This document shows positions 37,405-45,629 of a DNA stretch of 64,000 nt, piece after piece (position 1 is the first letter of the stretch; each line of letters opens with the position of its first letter). Both the position numbers and the translations under genes were made by a program. Below the pieces are notes generated by a model that ran no database searches, was not told the origin of the DNA, and saw only the letters and a list, made by a program, of their open reading frames with translations. The stretch comes from Phylloscopus collybita (lineage: Eukaryota; Chordata; Aves; Passeriformes; Phylloscopidae): NCBI GenBank assembly GCA_027886175.1, contig JAJNNQ010000029.1, positions 1,798,001-1,862,000 of the forward strand. The letters are read 5' to 3'.

Positions 37405-39997
37405 ATGGCCAGTATTTGTCTAAGGTAACGTTTTCAAAGCCTTTTGGAAGGGGCACACCAACTAGGCAGGTTGAAAAGGGTCTTTCAGGGTTGCTGTTAG
37501 ATAAGCAGATTGTGTCAGCAGGCTTGGCTAAAGCAACCCAGACATTTGTCTTTGGTTGACTTACAGGTAAAGCATTACTATAAAAACAAAAATAAAAGGG
37601 TAAAAACAACATGCATTCAGGTAAATAATAACAGTTCATTTGCTTCTTGAGCTTCTTTTGGTAGACAATCTTCTCCTGATGATTTCTGCGCAGATCAGAT
37701 CTGGGTGCTTGCCTCTTGGCTTTCACTTGCAGGGTTGCTGGCGTTATTTCAATGTGTGGTGTCTCATTTTGAACTGTGGGAGCTGTTCTGAGAGCTGGAG
37801 GGACTGTAGGGCTGCTGGGGAAGGTGTTTTGTGTCGGGAGAGTAGGACTTCGGGGTGCAGCTGGGCAAGCTGGGGAATACGGCGGCAAGTTGATGGCAGT
37901 TGGCTGGAGTGAAGGCAGCGGTGGTTGCTCTGGAGGGGCTGCGACAGGCTGTAGGATGGATGCAGCTTCAGAAAGGTGCTCTAAGGCTGTCCTGGTAGGC
38001 GGAGCAGCAGGTGGGGGCTGAACGGTGGCAGCTGGGAGAAGCGACGGTGACGCGGAGATGCTTGGAGGAGGTGGACACAGCAACGAAGGCAGATCAGGTG
38101 TAGTAGCCAGGTGTGCAGGTGGCAGCGGTGCTGCTCGAGGTGCTGGAGCTTGGTACCCTTCCCTATCTCCCCCCGCTGCAGTATAGCAGAGCAGGGAGGA
38201 GGCAGGGAGGGGCTGTGGTACTGTTGCAGGAGGCTGTGCTGTTGTCATCTGATGCGGTGGGCATTGATGCAGCTGGAACGGCACTTGTGGCACACTGTGT
38301 TGTGTCACCATGGTGGTCGGCTGGACAGAGGGTGCAGGCGGGTTGACTTCCACCGGTGGCTGGACGAGATGTGGGGGAAGCGGCAACGGCAGTTGTCGTG
38401 ATGTTGAGATTTGCTCAGATGGCGGCAGCTGTGGCAGCGTTGCAGTAGGCGAGTGGGCGGTGGGGAGATGCTGAAGGGGCTCCATGGCAGGTGGTGGGCT
38501 GGCTGGTGGCTGTGCAGTGGTGACGGAATAGCTGGAGGCAGGTACTGGGGCTGAGCAGGTTGCTTGCATGGCATAAGAATGGTGCATTGCTGGGATGGAA
38601 TCAGGTGCGGGTTGGAGGGGTGGTGCAGGGGTCCAGACGGGCGCAGCAGGGGCAGCAGGCACGGTACTCCGGGGAAGGCAGGGCTGGTGCATTGTCAGGT
38701 TCGGTAGTGTAGGTGGGCATGGGTAGTGAGGCCAGGCTGGTGCCTTCCCCGGCACCGAGGGAGGCGTGGCTGCTGAACTCGGCGCGTTTTTCAAGACGCA
38801 GGTTGTCTCAGGGAAAAATAAATGTCGTGCAGGGGCAGCAGCAGCAGCCGCACCAGGCACAGAAGCCCAGGTAGCTGCTGCAGGGGAAGGGAGCCATCTT
38901 TTGTCTGGTGCTTCTAGCATTGCTATGTTGGTGTCGTTGGTGTCGCAGGGGGTCTGGACAGGACTGAATGTGGCTTCGGGATGGATTGGGTTGGATAGTA
39001 CAGGTATGGGGGGGGTAGTGGGGTTTGTAAAAGGGATAGGGTATTGGGAGGTGTGGGGCTGTGCCTTAGCAGGGGCTGGATGGGGGTGCAGGCTGACGTA
39101 GGGGGTGGGGGAGGCAGCAGCTGGCAGGCAGGGCAGGGTCGGAGCTGCTGGGGCAGTGTGCAGAGAGGGTCGGGTTGCGGTTGCTAGGGGCGGGGTAGTG
39201 GGCGGGGCGGGACGGGAGAGCGGGGCGGGGGTTGCTAGGGGTGGGGTAAGGGGCGGGGCTGGCATAGGGGGTGTAAGAGCAGTGGTGGAGGGGCATGGAA
39301 ACCGTACCGGGGAAGTTGTGGGCATAGGAGGGGCAATGGGCAGTCGTGGGGCGACAGGCACAGGGCATGTAGGGGCGGGGGGCACGGTGAGGGGTGGGGG
39401 GGCGGTGGTGGGCGGGGAGGGGACGGCTTGGGGCTGGGATGGCACCGAGGGAGGCGACGGGCCAGCAGGGGTGAGGGGGGCAGGGGGAGGGGTCGCAGCT
39501 GGGGACAGGCTGGATGTATTTGCACATGAATGAAAGCCAGGATGGGCGATTAGGAGAGTCGGAGCAGAGCAGGGGGAGGGGGGGTGCGCAGGCATGGGTG
39601 CCTGTGTTGGGGGGGGGGTAGGAGCGGGGAAGGGAGACACCGGTACCGCGGGGGGAGGAGATGGCGGCGCGAGAGCGGGGGTCGGGAGGGGGGGTGAAAC
39701 GGAGAGGGAATGCGACGCGCGGGACAGGGCTGGGGGGGAAGCGGCGTTCGCAGAGACAGCATGGACCGGCACAAGTGGAGCAGGGACAGGGGCCGCTGGA
39801 GGGGGGGAAGTCATTGCGGGGAGAGGAGAAGGGGGCACAGCGAGGGAAAGTGCCGCGGCAGCCGGGATCGGGCGGGCGGCTGTGGGGATCGGGGCGGAGA
39901 GAGCATGCACGTGGACCGGAGGGACGGCGGGGCTCGGGGCCGCGGGGGGGGCTGCGGCCACGTGGTAGGGGGGCTGGGAGGGCGCCGCAGCTGCCAC
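37376..39997 (-). CDS. Open Pro/Ala-rich frame fused to env leader (ERV)
   Basis: An 873-codon open frame; the first codon listed is GTG and the frame stays open further upstream past the C12 tract at 40012-40023. Residues 1 to about 755 are dominated by Pro, Ala, Ser and Thr, with few charged residues and no zinc knuckle, capsid or protease motif. From about residue 765 the composition changes to a basic stretch (KAKRQAPRSDLRRNHQEK). A hydrophobic signal-like segment (LPECMLFLPFYFCFYSNAL) follows, then about 56 residues resembling the N-terminus of an avian retroviral surface protein (NVWVALAKPADTICLS). The frame stops at 37376. The DNA is very C-rich on the sense strand, and the other two phases are also partly open, so openness alone is weak evidence for selection. 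It may be an expanded gag proline-rich domain or captured foreign sequence; I cannot tell which. Confidence 0.5.
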   Translation of the reverse strand: MAAAAPSQPPYHVAAAPPAAPSPAVPPVHVHALSAPIPTAARPIPAAAALSLAVPPSPLPAMTSPPPAAPVPAPLVPVHAVSANAASPPALSRASHSLSVSPPLPTPALAPPSPPPAVPVSPFPAPTPPPTQAPMPAHPPSPCSAPTLLIAHPGFHSCANTSSLSPAATPPPAPLTPAGPSPPSVPSQPQAVPSPPTTAPPPLTVPPAPTCPVPVAPRLPIAPPMPTTSPVRFPCPSTTALTPPMPAPPLTPPLATPAPLSRPAPPTTPPLATATRPSLHTAPAAPTLPCLPAAASPTPYVSLHPHPAPAKAQPHTSQYPIPFTNPTTPPIPVLSNPIHPEATFSPVQTPCDTNDTNIAMLEAPDKRWLPSPAAATWASVPGAAAAAAPARHLFFPETTCVLKNAPSSAATPPSVPGKAPAWPHYPCPPTLPNLTMHQPCLPRSTVPAAPAAPVWTPAPPLQPAPDSIPAMHHSYAMQATCSAPVPASSYSVTTAQPPASPPPAMEPLQHLPTAHSPTATLPQLPPSEQISTSRQLPLPLPPHLVQPPVEVNPPAPSVQPTTMVTQHSVPQVPFQLHQCPPHQMTTAQPPATVPQPLPASSLLCYTAAGGDREGYQAPAPRAAPLPPAHLATTPDLPSLLCPPPPSISASPSLLPAATVQPPPAAPPTRTALEHLSEAASILQPVAAPPEQPPLPSLQPTAINLPPYSPACPAAPRSPTLPTQNTFPSSPTVPPALRTAPTVQNETPHIEITPATLQVKAKRQAPRSDLRRNHQEKIVYQKKLKKQMNCYYLPECMLFLPFYFCFYSNALPVSQPKTNVWVALAKPADTICLSNSNPERPFSTCLVGVPLPKGFENVTLDKYWPYDYYPSGPT
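37828..37975 (-). repeat. Source copy of the 148-bp segment found in the 3' LTR
   Basis: Identical to 36684-36831. It lies inside the Pro/Ala-rich frame, about residues 675-724. Confidence 0.95.
39609..39618 (+). repeat. G10 homopolymer (C10 in the proviral sense)
   Basis: One of several long G runs on the plus strand between 39000 and 40030. They lie within a strongly G-skewed block that contrasts with the AT-rich flanks. Such runs are prone to slippage and could form G-quadruplexes on the plus strand. Confidence 0.9.
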
Positions 39998-40011
39998 GTG
40001 CTCTGGAGAGT

Positions 40012-40356
40012 GGGGGGGGGGGGAGGGGACGGGGCAGCAAGCACTGGAGAAACAGAGGGAATGGACTCCGTGTACTGCGAAAGTACAGAAAAGAGCTGGA
40101 CTAAAGCTCTACACGCGGGCAGATGTTCTCCAACAGCGAAATTTCGATAGGAAATCTCATTAAAAAGCTTATTTCCCACTGATTCCCAAAAGTGACTCGT
40201 AAAAACAGTTGATCGATCAGCATTAGGAAAATTATTCAGAGTCCACGTTAAAAGACCCTTTAACTCCTGCTTGGGCAGAGAGATTGAATGAGCTTTTAGC
40301 AAATGCTTTAGCTGCTTGTAAAAATCTATATCTGAGGCAGAAAAACCCTGACCCAT
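40012..40356 (-). pseudogene. gag matrix-like domain
   Basis: The frame begins with ATG at 40356, about 520 bp after the primer site. It starts MGQGFSASDIDFYKQ, which gives an N-terminal Gly for myristoylation, as in retroviral matrix proteins. The first 90 or so residues are of mixed, helix-forming composition with aromatic residues (TSHFWESVGNKLFNE) and resemble the betaretroviral p10-type matrix fold. From about residue 100 the frame turns Pro-rich (SPPPPPT). It crosses a C12 run at 40012-40023, after which the long Pro/Ala frame continues in a different phase, so a one-base change in the run probably separated the two. Matrix normally targets Gag to the plasma membrane. Here no capsid follows. 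Confidence 0.7.
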
Positions 40357-40876
40357 TTTTACAAAAGGTTTATACTTACCAGAAGTCAGTCGAGGAGGGA
40401 GGGAGAGAGAGAGAGACGTCCCAAAACAACTCCAACAAACGGTGCTGGCCAGGCACCACGTGTCCTCTCAGGGACACCAACAGATCCCTCGTCGTCGGGG
40501 ATCCTTACAGGAGTTTTTCCACAAGCTCCCGAAGCAGCTGCTACTGTGTAACAGCCTTGCGGGGCTCACCAACTGCTGTAGGTGCCTGAAAGCTTCGGCT
40601 GAATGTTGCTTTCAGAAACGACCCACCGGCTTCTGGCACCACCGCAGTCTGCGAATATTTTAAGAGCTCCAGGCAGAGCTTTTCCTTAGCTTGCCTGTGC
40701 TCGCCCGTTTCAGGGAACCCCACAGCTGGGCTTAAGGGTCCCTAGGGCTAAAAATATTTTAAGCGCTTCAAGTCCTGGTGCTCTCAGCACCGGACATGCG
40801 CTCGGGACAGTCTCTCGAGGTAAGGAAACAGTTTTCAGATTACCGTAGACTAGGATGAGTCAGGCTGCTCCGGCGG

Positions 40877-40894
40877 TTTCCACGTTGGGCGCCA
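40877..40894 (-). promoter_or_regulatory. Primer binding site, tRNA-Lys type
   Basis: Minus-strand TGGCGCCCAACGTGGAAA lies two bases inside the 5' LTR. Its first 15 bases match the tRNA-Lys(1,2) primer site used by several betaretroviruses. This fixes the orientation of the provirus. Confidence 0.9.
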
Positions 40895-40896
40895 GA

Positions 40897-41453
40897 TATT
40901 AGAAATGACGCTTGTAGCCCGGCGAGAGAGATGACCTGAAGATCAGGATCCTCTAGAACACGTGGTTTATTGGTCGTGGAAATGCAGCCTGACTAGGGAA
41001 GAGGGTCCAGGGATCCAGTGCAAAGTCCAAGAGGGTCCAAGGAAAAGCAGGCAAAGAGGGCGAACTCTCTGTTACATTCCATTTTAACCCCTTCTATCGT
41101 GAATATGCTAATGAACATTAACCAATCACCTCTAGATACAAAACCTACAGAATCTACATACAGCCTATGGGAGCTACAACATTATAATACTACTCTACAT
41201 ACCAAAACCTGTGAAACCCACCTTATCTCTGATACCTGAGAAGGTGCAGCCTTTCATTCATCCTTTTGTCTTGTCAGGGGTGTCACTGACCCACCCAGCC
41301 AAGGCCTTTCAGCTGCTTAATCACCTTCTTCCTGTCCATGCTTAAAGCTCAAACTTTGCTTTTAATTCTATCCCTCTTGTGGGTTTCATAGTTTTAGAAT
41401 CTTTTACTATTAAATTATCTCTACAAGCCCTAGCTACTTCATCCTCCCCAACA
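40897..41453 (-). repeat. Provirus 5' LTR, 557 bp
   Basis: The minus-strand LTR runs from TGTTGGGGAGG at 41453 to ...CTAATA at 40897. The poly(A) signal AATAAA is on the minus strand at 40966-40971. TATA-like stretches (TTAAAATGG, TATTATAA on the minus strand) lie upstream. This copy lacks the 148-bp insert seen in the 3' LTR and so shows the ancestral U3. Confidence 0.95.
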
Positions 41454-41459
41454 TCAGTG
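41454..41459. repeat. Provirus target site duplication, right copy
   Basis: TCAGTG, matching 36346-36351. Its last two bases are also the first two bases (TG) of the older LTR that begins at 41458. Confidence 0.85.
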
Positions 41460-42952
41460 TAATGGTTTGAGTGTCTCTTCTGATGTGAGATAGAATTAGG
41501 AGGAAAAAGGCAAAACAGGCTTAACTTAAAAGTAAACAGTTTTATTAACACACATTAAGATGAAGAAAATAAGAAAAGAAAAAAAAAATTATTAATGAAA
41601 ATTCCAAAACAACCCCTTCTCTTACTACAAAATGTTAACTTTTTCACAAACAATGTAAAGAGACAAAACTCAGAACTTCAGGTCAGTACCACTTATAGAA
41701 TAGTCTTTCATTCAGTCTTTGAGAGAGAGACTTTCTCTTGTTTTGTTTTGGTAACTTTCTACAAGAGAAGCAGTCTGCTTGTGGCTTCTAACTCTTACAA
41801 AAGCAGCCTGCCTGGAAATTTGTGCACTTGTAAACTTCCTATATTATGTAGTCTTCTCCCGTGACTATATATGGGCCAAGAACTCACATACTGGGGTGTT
41901 ACCTTTTAAAGATAAGCAACTTCAAAGGCAAAGAAATCTTCATCCCAGGGAACAGAGATGTCTTTTTACTTCTTCACTATGTAGGATCACTAATAGGATC
42001 ACTAGATTACAACTTCTAATTCAATGTCCACTCAGTAAATCACAGATAGCTTTGCTCAAAAAGTCACAAATCATCTCCCAATTTATAATGTCTACTCTTT
42101 AAAGGATTGCTCTAGCATATTCATATTACCTGTTACCACAACACATAGGAGATATTCAGCCTATGACCAATGTAACTTGTCTTCTCTTCTACTTAAGAGG
42201 CCACTCTTCTTTTACTGACTTTGAGATCTCTATATTGTTCTCTTACATGTCTTCAATTTGGCTGTTTCTCTTACTAAGATTAAGGGCTTTAGAAGTTTCA
42301 TCTGTGCCAAGAATGAGTTAAATCTTGCTCAGGGCTTCTTTCTCTTGGCTGCAGCTCATGGTGTAAGACATCAAGGCTGTGCTGATGGGGGGAACTCCCA
42401 CCAAGCGGCTCAGGCAGTCGGAAACTTCAGCAGCCAGGGACATAGATGGCTCCTGTCCATCCCTCGGCCTCATAGGGTGGGCCGACCAGGCCATGCACAG
42501 GCCCCAGGAGAGGCCTGCAATGGTGTGGGGCCAGCTGCTCTTCCCAAGCCCCAAGCTGCTCTCAGGGGCTGCAGCCTCTCCTCCCCCTCACTGGTGGCTG
42601 CAGGAGGAGGCCCAGAGACACGGCCGCAGCTAGGCCTGGCTCTTCCCCCACAGGGGGAAACAGTGGGGTCATCAGGCCACCAGGCCCCGGAGGGTCACAC
42701 GTCAGACCAAGACCAGCCCTGTTACCTGTTTCAAGGCAAGAAGGAAAAGGGCTTGGCTTAGATACACTCAAGATTTATATGGGTATTATCAAAACTCACC
42801 TTCAGCTTTCTCAGTGGTCAAACCATATGCCAATAGCTAAGGATTAGCTTCTGATAAGTCCCTGTCCTTTCCAAATAATTGTAAGCTCCTGACAGGGCAA
42901 GATTCCATATTCCTCTTTAACTAAAAACCAAAGTGTGTTAACCCGTGACACC
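41458..42952 (-). mobile_element. Long solo LTR, antisense (family shared with 53744-55672)
   Basis: The ends are TGTAATGGTTTGAG on the left and AACCCGTGACA on the right. The left 250 bp align by eye with the left part of the element at 53744. Shared blocks include TGTGAGATA, GGCAAARCAGGCT, a TTTATTAAC poly(A)-signal complement (41541-41549) and TAAAGAGACAAAA. Because the poly(A) side is on the left, the LTR reads on the minus strand. A 167-codon plus-strand open frame (42258-42761) in its GC-rich U3 part has no domain and is probably incidental. No target duplication was found. About 1.5 kb is long for an LTR, so internal fragments may be included. Confidence 0.6.
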
Positions 42953-43094
42953 CTGACAACACCCAATCCACCCCACTGCTACATGAGCTGGGAAGGAACC
43001 CTGACCCCAGTGATGCGAGGTGGTATACCCACCTCATACTGTCCTGGCCATGCCCCCTACTGCAAAAATTAACTCTTCTGGCCAGAACAGGTCA

Positions 43095-43435
43095 GTGACT
43101 TTGTGAAGCCTTTGACCAGCTCCCTCGTAGGCAGATCGCATCTGTCCTCATAGACTTGAGAATATCTAAATTGCGTGCTAGGTTACTACCTGTTTTGCAC
43201 TGGATTATGTGGTTTTAATTTTGCTTCCCATTCCTTTCTACCAGTTTAGGAGGTTGGCTGCCCCGATGATAACTGGCCTTGCTATGAAAGATGGAGGCAA
43301 AGAAGGCATTAATTACCTCAGTCTTTTCCTCATCCTCTGCTACAAAGTTTCCCTCCATATCCAGTAAACATAGGACTGTCTTCATACAGGAACCCATTTC
43401 AAATTTCCAGCTGGTAGAAAGCCTACCTAGAGTAA
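43095..43435 (-). mobile_element. CR1 LINE internal fragment, antisense
   Basis: On the minus strand an open frame (43397-43215) reads LLDMEGNFVAEDEEKTEVIN and then AFFASIFHSK, the CR1 ORF2 linker before the reverse transcriptase. Flanking sequence (CTACGAGGGAGCTGGTC on the minus strand, near 43120-43135) continues into the reverse transcriptase start. The fragment lacks both ends. Confidence 0.85.
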
Positions 43436-43466
43436 GTGTGACTCTGCATAAAAGAATATGTGCAGG

Positions 43467-43490
43467 CCTTGGCTGTGAATACAGCCAAGG
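43467..43490. repeat. Perfect 10-bp hairpin
   Basis: CCTTGGCTGT, loop GAAT, ACAGCCAAGG. It lies just left of the LTR that begins near 43498. Confidence 0.9.
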
Positions 43491-43497
43491 GTTTTAT

Positions 43498-44146
43498 TGT
43501 TAAGTATTAGCATAGTTTGCACAACTCTAGAAAGCCCTTTTGTTTTAGGATGTATTTCTTGTATTAGTATGTAACTTTCTTGTAGTTCGATAAGGGTTTC
43601 TAGGACAGCTTTAGCCCCTGCTTAGAATCCTTTTTTTATTGGTTCTCCCCTGTCTCACCCCCTCTGTCATGCATAATTTCCTTCTTGTCCGTCTTAGCAT
43701 CCTTATCTTTGAAGTACAGTAATGTTAGCCACTAACCTTGCAAGACCACCCTCGGCCCATCCCAGAACCTGTGCTGGATTTGTTAGAACTTAAGTGACTT
43801 GGTTTGGCATGATGTATTTGGATTGTTTTATTGGTATCTGTAACTTAGAACCCACCCCAGAATTGTAGTATTAAACCGCCCACCACCCCAGGCTCGGGGT
43901 CTCTCTCCAGAGACACCAGCCTGGTGGCTGGGGGGATCACCCTGACCCCCTTTCCCCCTGAATAAAGCCTCTGTTCCCTGGAAACTACGAGAGAGAGAGT
44001 CCCCTCTTTCTTTGATCCAGCCTTACAGCGTTATCCAGTTGTGAGGGCTGAACCCCCACAAAGTGACTTGCTGAGGCGTGCTGGGAGCTGCCGGGAAGCC
44101 CAGGCTGGACACCGAGCCGGGGCTGGGGCAAGCACGCACTGCAACA
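43498..44146 (+). mobile_element. Solo LTR, sense, class undecided
   Basis: Possible ends are TGTTAAG and GCAACA, a short inverted repeat with TG...CA. The order is LTR-like: an AT-rich U3, a TATA-like GTAGTATTAAACC near 43868, AATAAA at 43961-43966, then a GA-rich and GC-rich U5. No internal sequence and no clear target duplication were seen. The open reading frames in it are short. Confidence 0.6.
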
Positions 44147-45093
44147 AGTAGTTACAAAGGAAGGCCTCTGATAATGTAAAGCTGAAAAATCCTTATTTTA
44201 GAGAAAGGTAAATATATATATTAATACTGGATTATGTATTACTGCCAGGTTGATTGACTGAATTTCTATGATTTAAGCTCTTTGAAAGCCAGACAGAATC
44301 ATAGCCATTAAAGATTCTGTTTATTGAAACCACAATTGTATAAATTATTTTACAGGTAGTAAGATAGGGTCTGACATCTTGCACTTGAAGTCAGATGAAA
44401 GACTGCTGATAACAGAAATTTCCCTGATGTAGGTGATTTATTTTCCCTGTTTCCAACTTGTGATGAAGTTCAGTATTCAGTTTTGAGTCTACTGTAGTTT
44501 AAAAGCATTCAGTCTAAAAAGCAGGATGGCAAAAACAAGTTAATAAAGTCTGTATTCTATTTAGAGAAAGATAGTTTCCTGTGTTGACTGAGATTCCAGC
44601 AATGAAAGTATTTGGCAGGAAAATGATCTTTCTGTAACTAGGTGGAGGTTTTTTCCTTCACTTTAAAAAGTGTAGCCATTAAGAAAACTCCTCAGATTAA
44701 TCACTTTTTAAATCTTCTCCCAAGCTGGCAATAACTTATGTTGTCTTCTTATCTTTTGTAAACATCTCTACAGTTTTAGATTAGGCAGGAATTTATTCCT
44801 GAAGCCATACCTCATAATAATGACAATAGCCTAAGTGAATGCTCCTTTTCTGTATTGTTCACTCAGAACATGAGTTATATCACAGGGCAGGATTTTCTTT
44901 ATAATTATAATTATAATTAATTACAATATATATTAATTGCAATAATTTCTTTATAATTACAAATGTTTGATTTTTATAGGAAGAAGAAGTAATGGATAAG
45001 TAAAGTTGTACTTTGGAATCACACTATTTTTTCTCTAAGGTAATAATTACTGGTAGAATGTCAGGATGTCACACCATTGATTAGGACCATGAG
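44147..45093. other. AT-rich unique DNA, no gene seen
   Basis: It contains a small TTATAAT/ATTAAT-rich patch at about 44900-44960 with two copies of TTTCTTTATAATTA. Nothing else was recognised. Confidence 0.55.
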
Positions 45094-45624
45094 TGTGCTG
45101 GTTTGAAAGCAAAACCGGTGAGAGACTCTAATTCAGGAAAATGATTTAATAGGAGGAAAAAAATAAAATAAAAGCAATAGTATAAAAGATCACTGACAGA
45201 GTCCAAATACAACCTGACACCCTGCTAGTTAGGGTGGTGGTAGCAGTGCAGATGAAGTGCTCTTGTTCAAGCAGTGATCCTGTAGAAAGGTCTGGTAGCT
45301 CCTGTCCTCTGGGAATCCAGAGGTCCCAAATCCAAGATTATATCCAGGTGAGAATGCTTGGCTCCTCCCCCTGGGCAGAGCATCTCACCATGGGCTGATA
45401 TCATTCCACCAGTCATACAGGGGGTCCTTGATTGCCCATTAAACAGAGAGAGCTCCCAGAGGGAGTGAGCTGTGAGTCGTGGGGCAAGGCATTGATGGCC
45501 CATTGACAGAGGATAGCCTGGAGGGAGGGGGCAAGGGAAACACTGCCCCACCTGGTTTCAACAGCTCATGAGGATGGTGATAGAATACATACTTTGGGCA
45601 CATCTTACATTTTAACCTAGCACA
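45094..45624. mobile_element. Solo LTR with 5-bp target duplication (ERVL-like)
   Basis: The ends are TGTGCTGGTTTGA and TTTTAACCTAGCACA, a clear inverted repeat (TGTGCTRGGTT). They are flanked by ATGAG at 45089-45093 and again at 45625-45629. A 5-bp duplication and these termini fit an avian ERVL-type LTR. There is no internal sequence. Orientation is unclear because candidate poly(A) signals occur on both strands. Confidence 0.85.
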
Positions 45625-45629
45625 ATGAG

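Larger units (their letters stand above)
36352..41453 (-). mobile_element. Defective endogenous retrovirus with Pro/Ala-rich insert
   Basis: A two-LTR provirus on the minus strand. It has the 5' LTR (40897-41453), a tRNA-Lys-type primer site (40877-40894), a leader, and a gag matrix-like frame from 40356. Then comes about 2.3 kb of Pro/Ala-rich sequence, an env leader with the N-terminus of the surface protein (to 37376), a piece of the env transmembrane subunit (to about 37045), a polypurine tract and the 3' LTR (36352-37044). Capsid, nucleocapsid, protease, reverse transcriptase and integrase are all missing, so any past mobility needed proteins from a helper. LTRs differ at about 11 substitutions and one single-base indel over about 545 aligned bp by eye, roughly 2 percent, so the insertion is fairly young. 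Matrix and primer site point to a betaretrovirus (class II) backbone, while the env pieces look like avian alpharetrovirus-type env. Confidence 0.9.

Noticed and set aside
39066..40040. 324-codon minus-strand frame overlapping the Pro/Ala frame
   Set aside because: It is a shadow frame in C-rich DNA. It does not connect to the matrix start or the env leader.
42258..42761. 167-codon plus-strand open frame
   Set aside because: It lies in the GC-rich part of an antisense long LTR, overlaps frames on both strands, and has no protein-like motif.
42953..43094. Possible ERVL-related scrap (AAAAATTAACTCTTCTGGCCAG)
   Set aside because: One short block is suggestive, but the rest cannot be placed in any family by eye.
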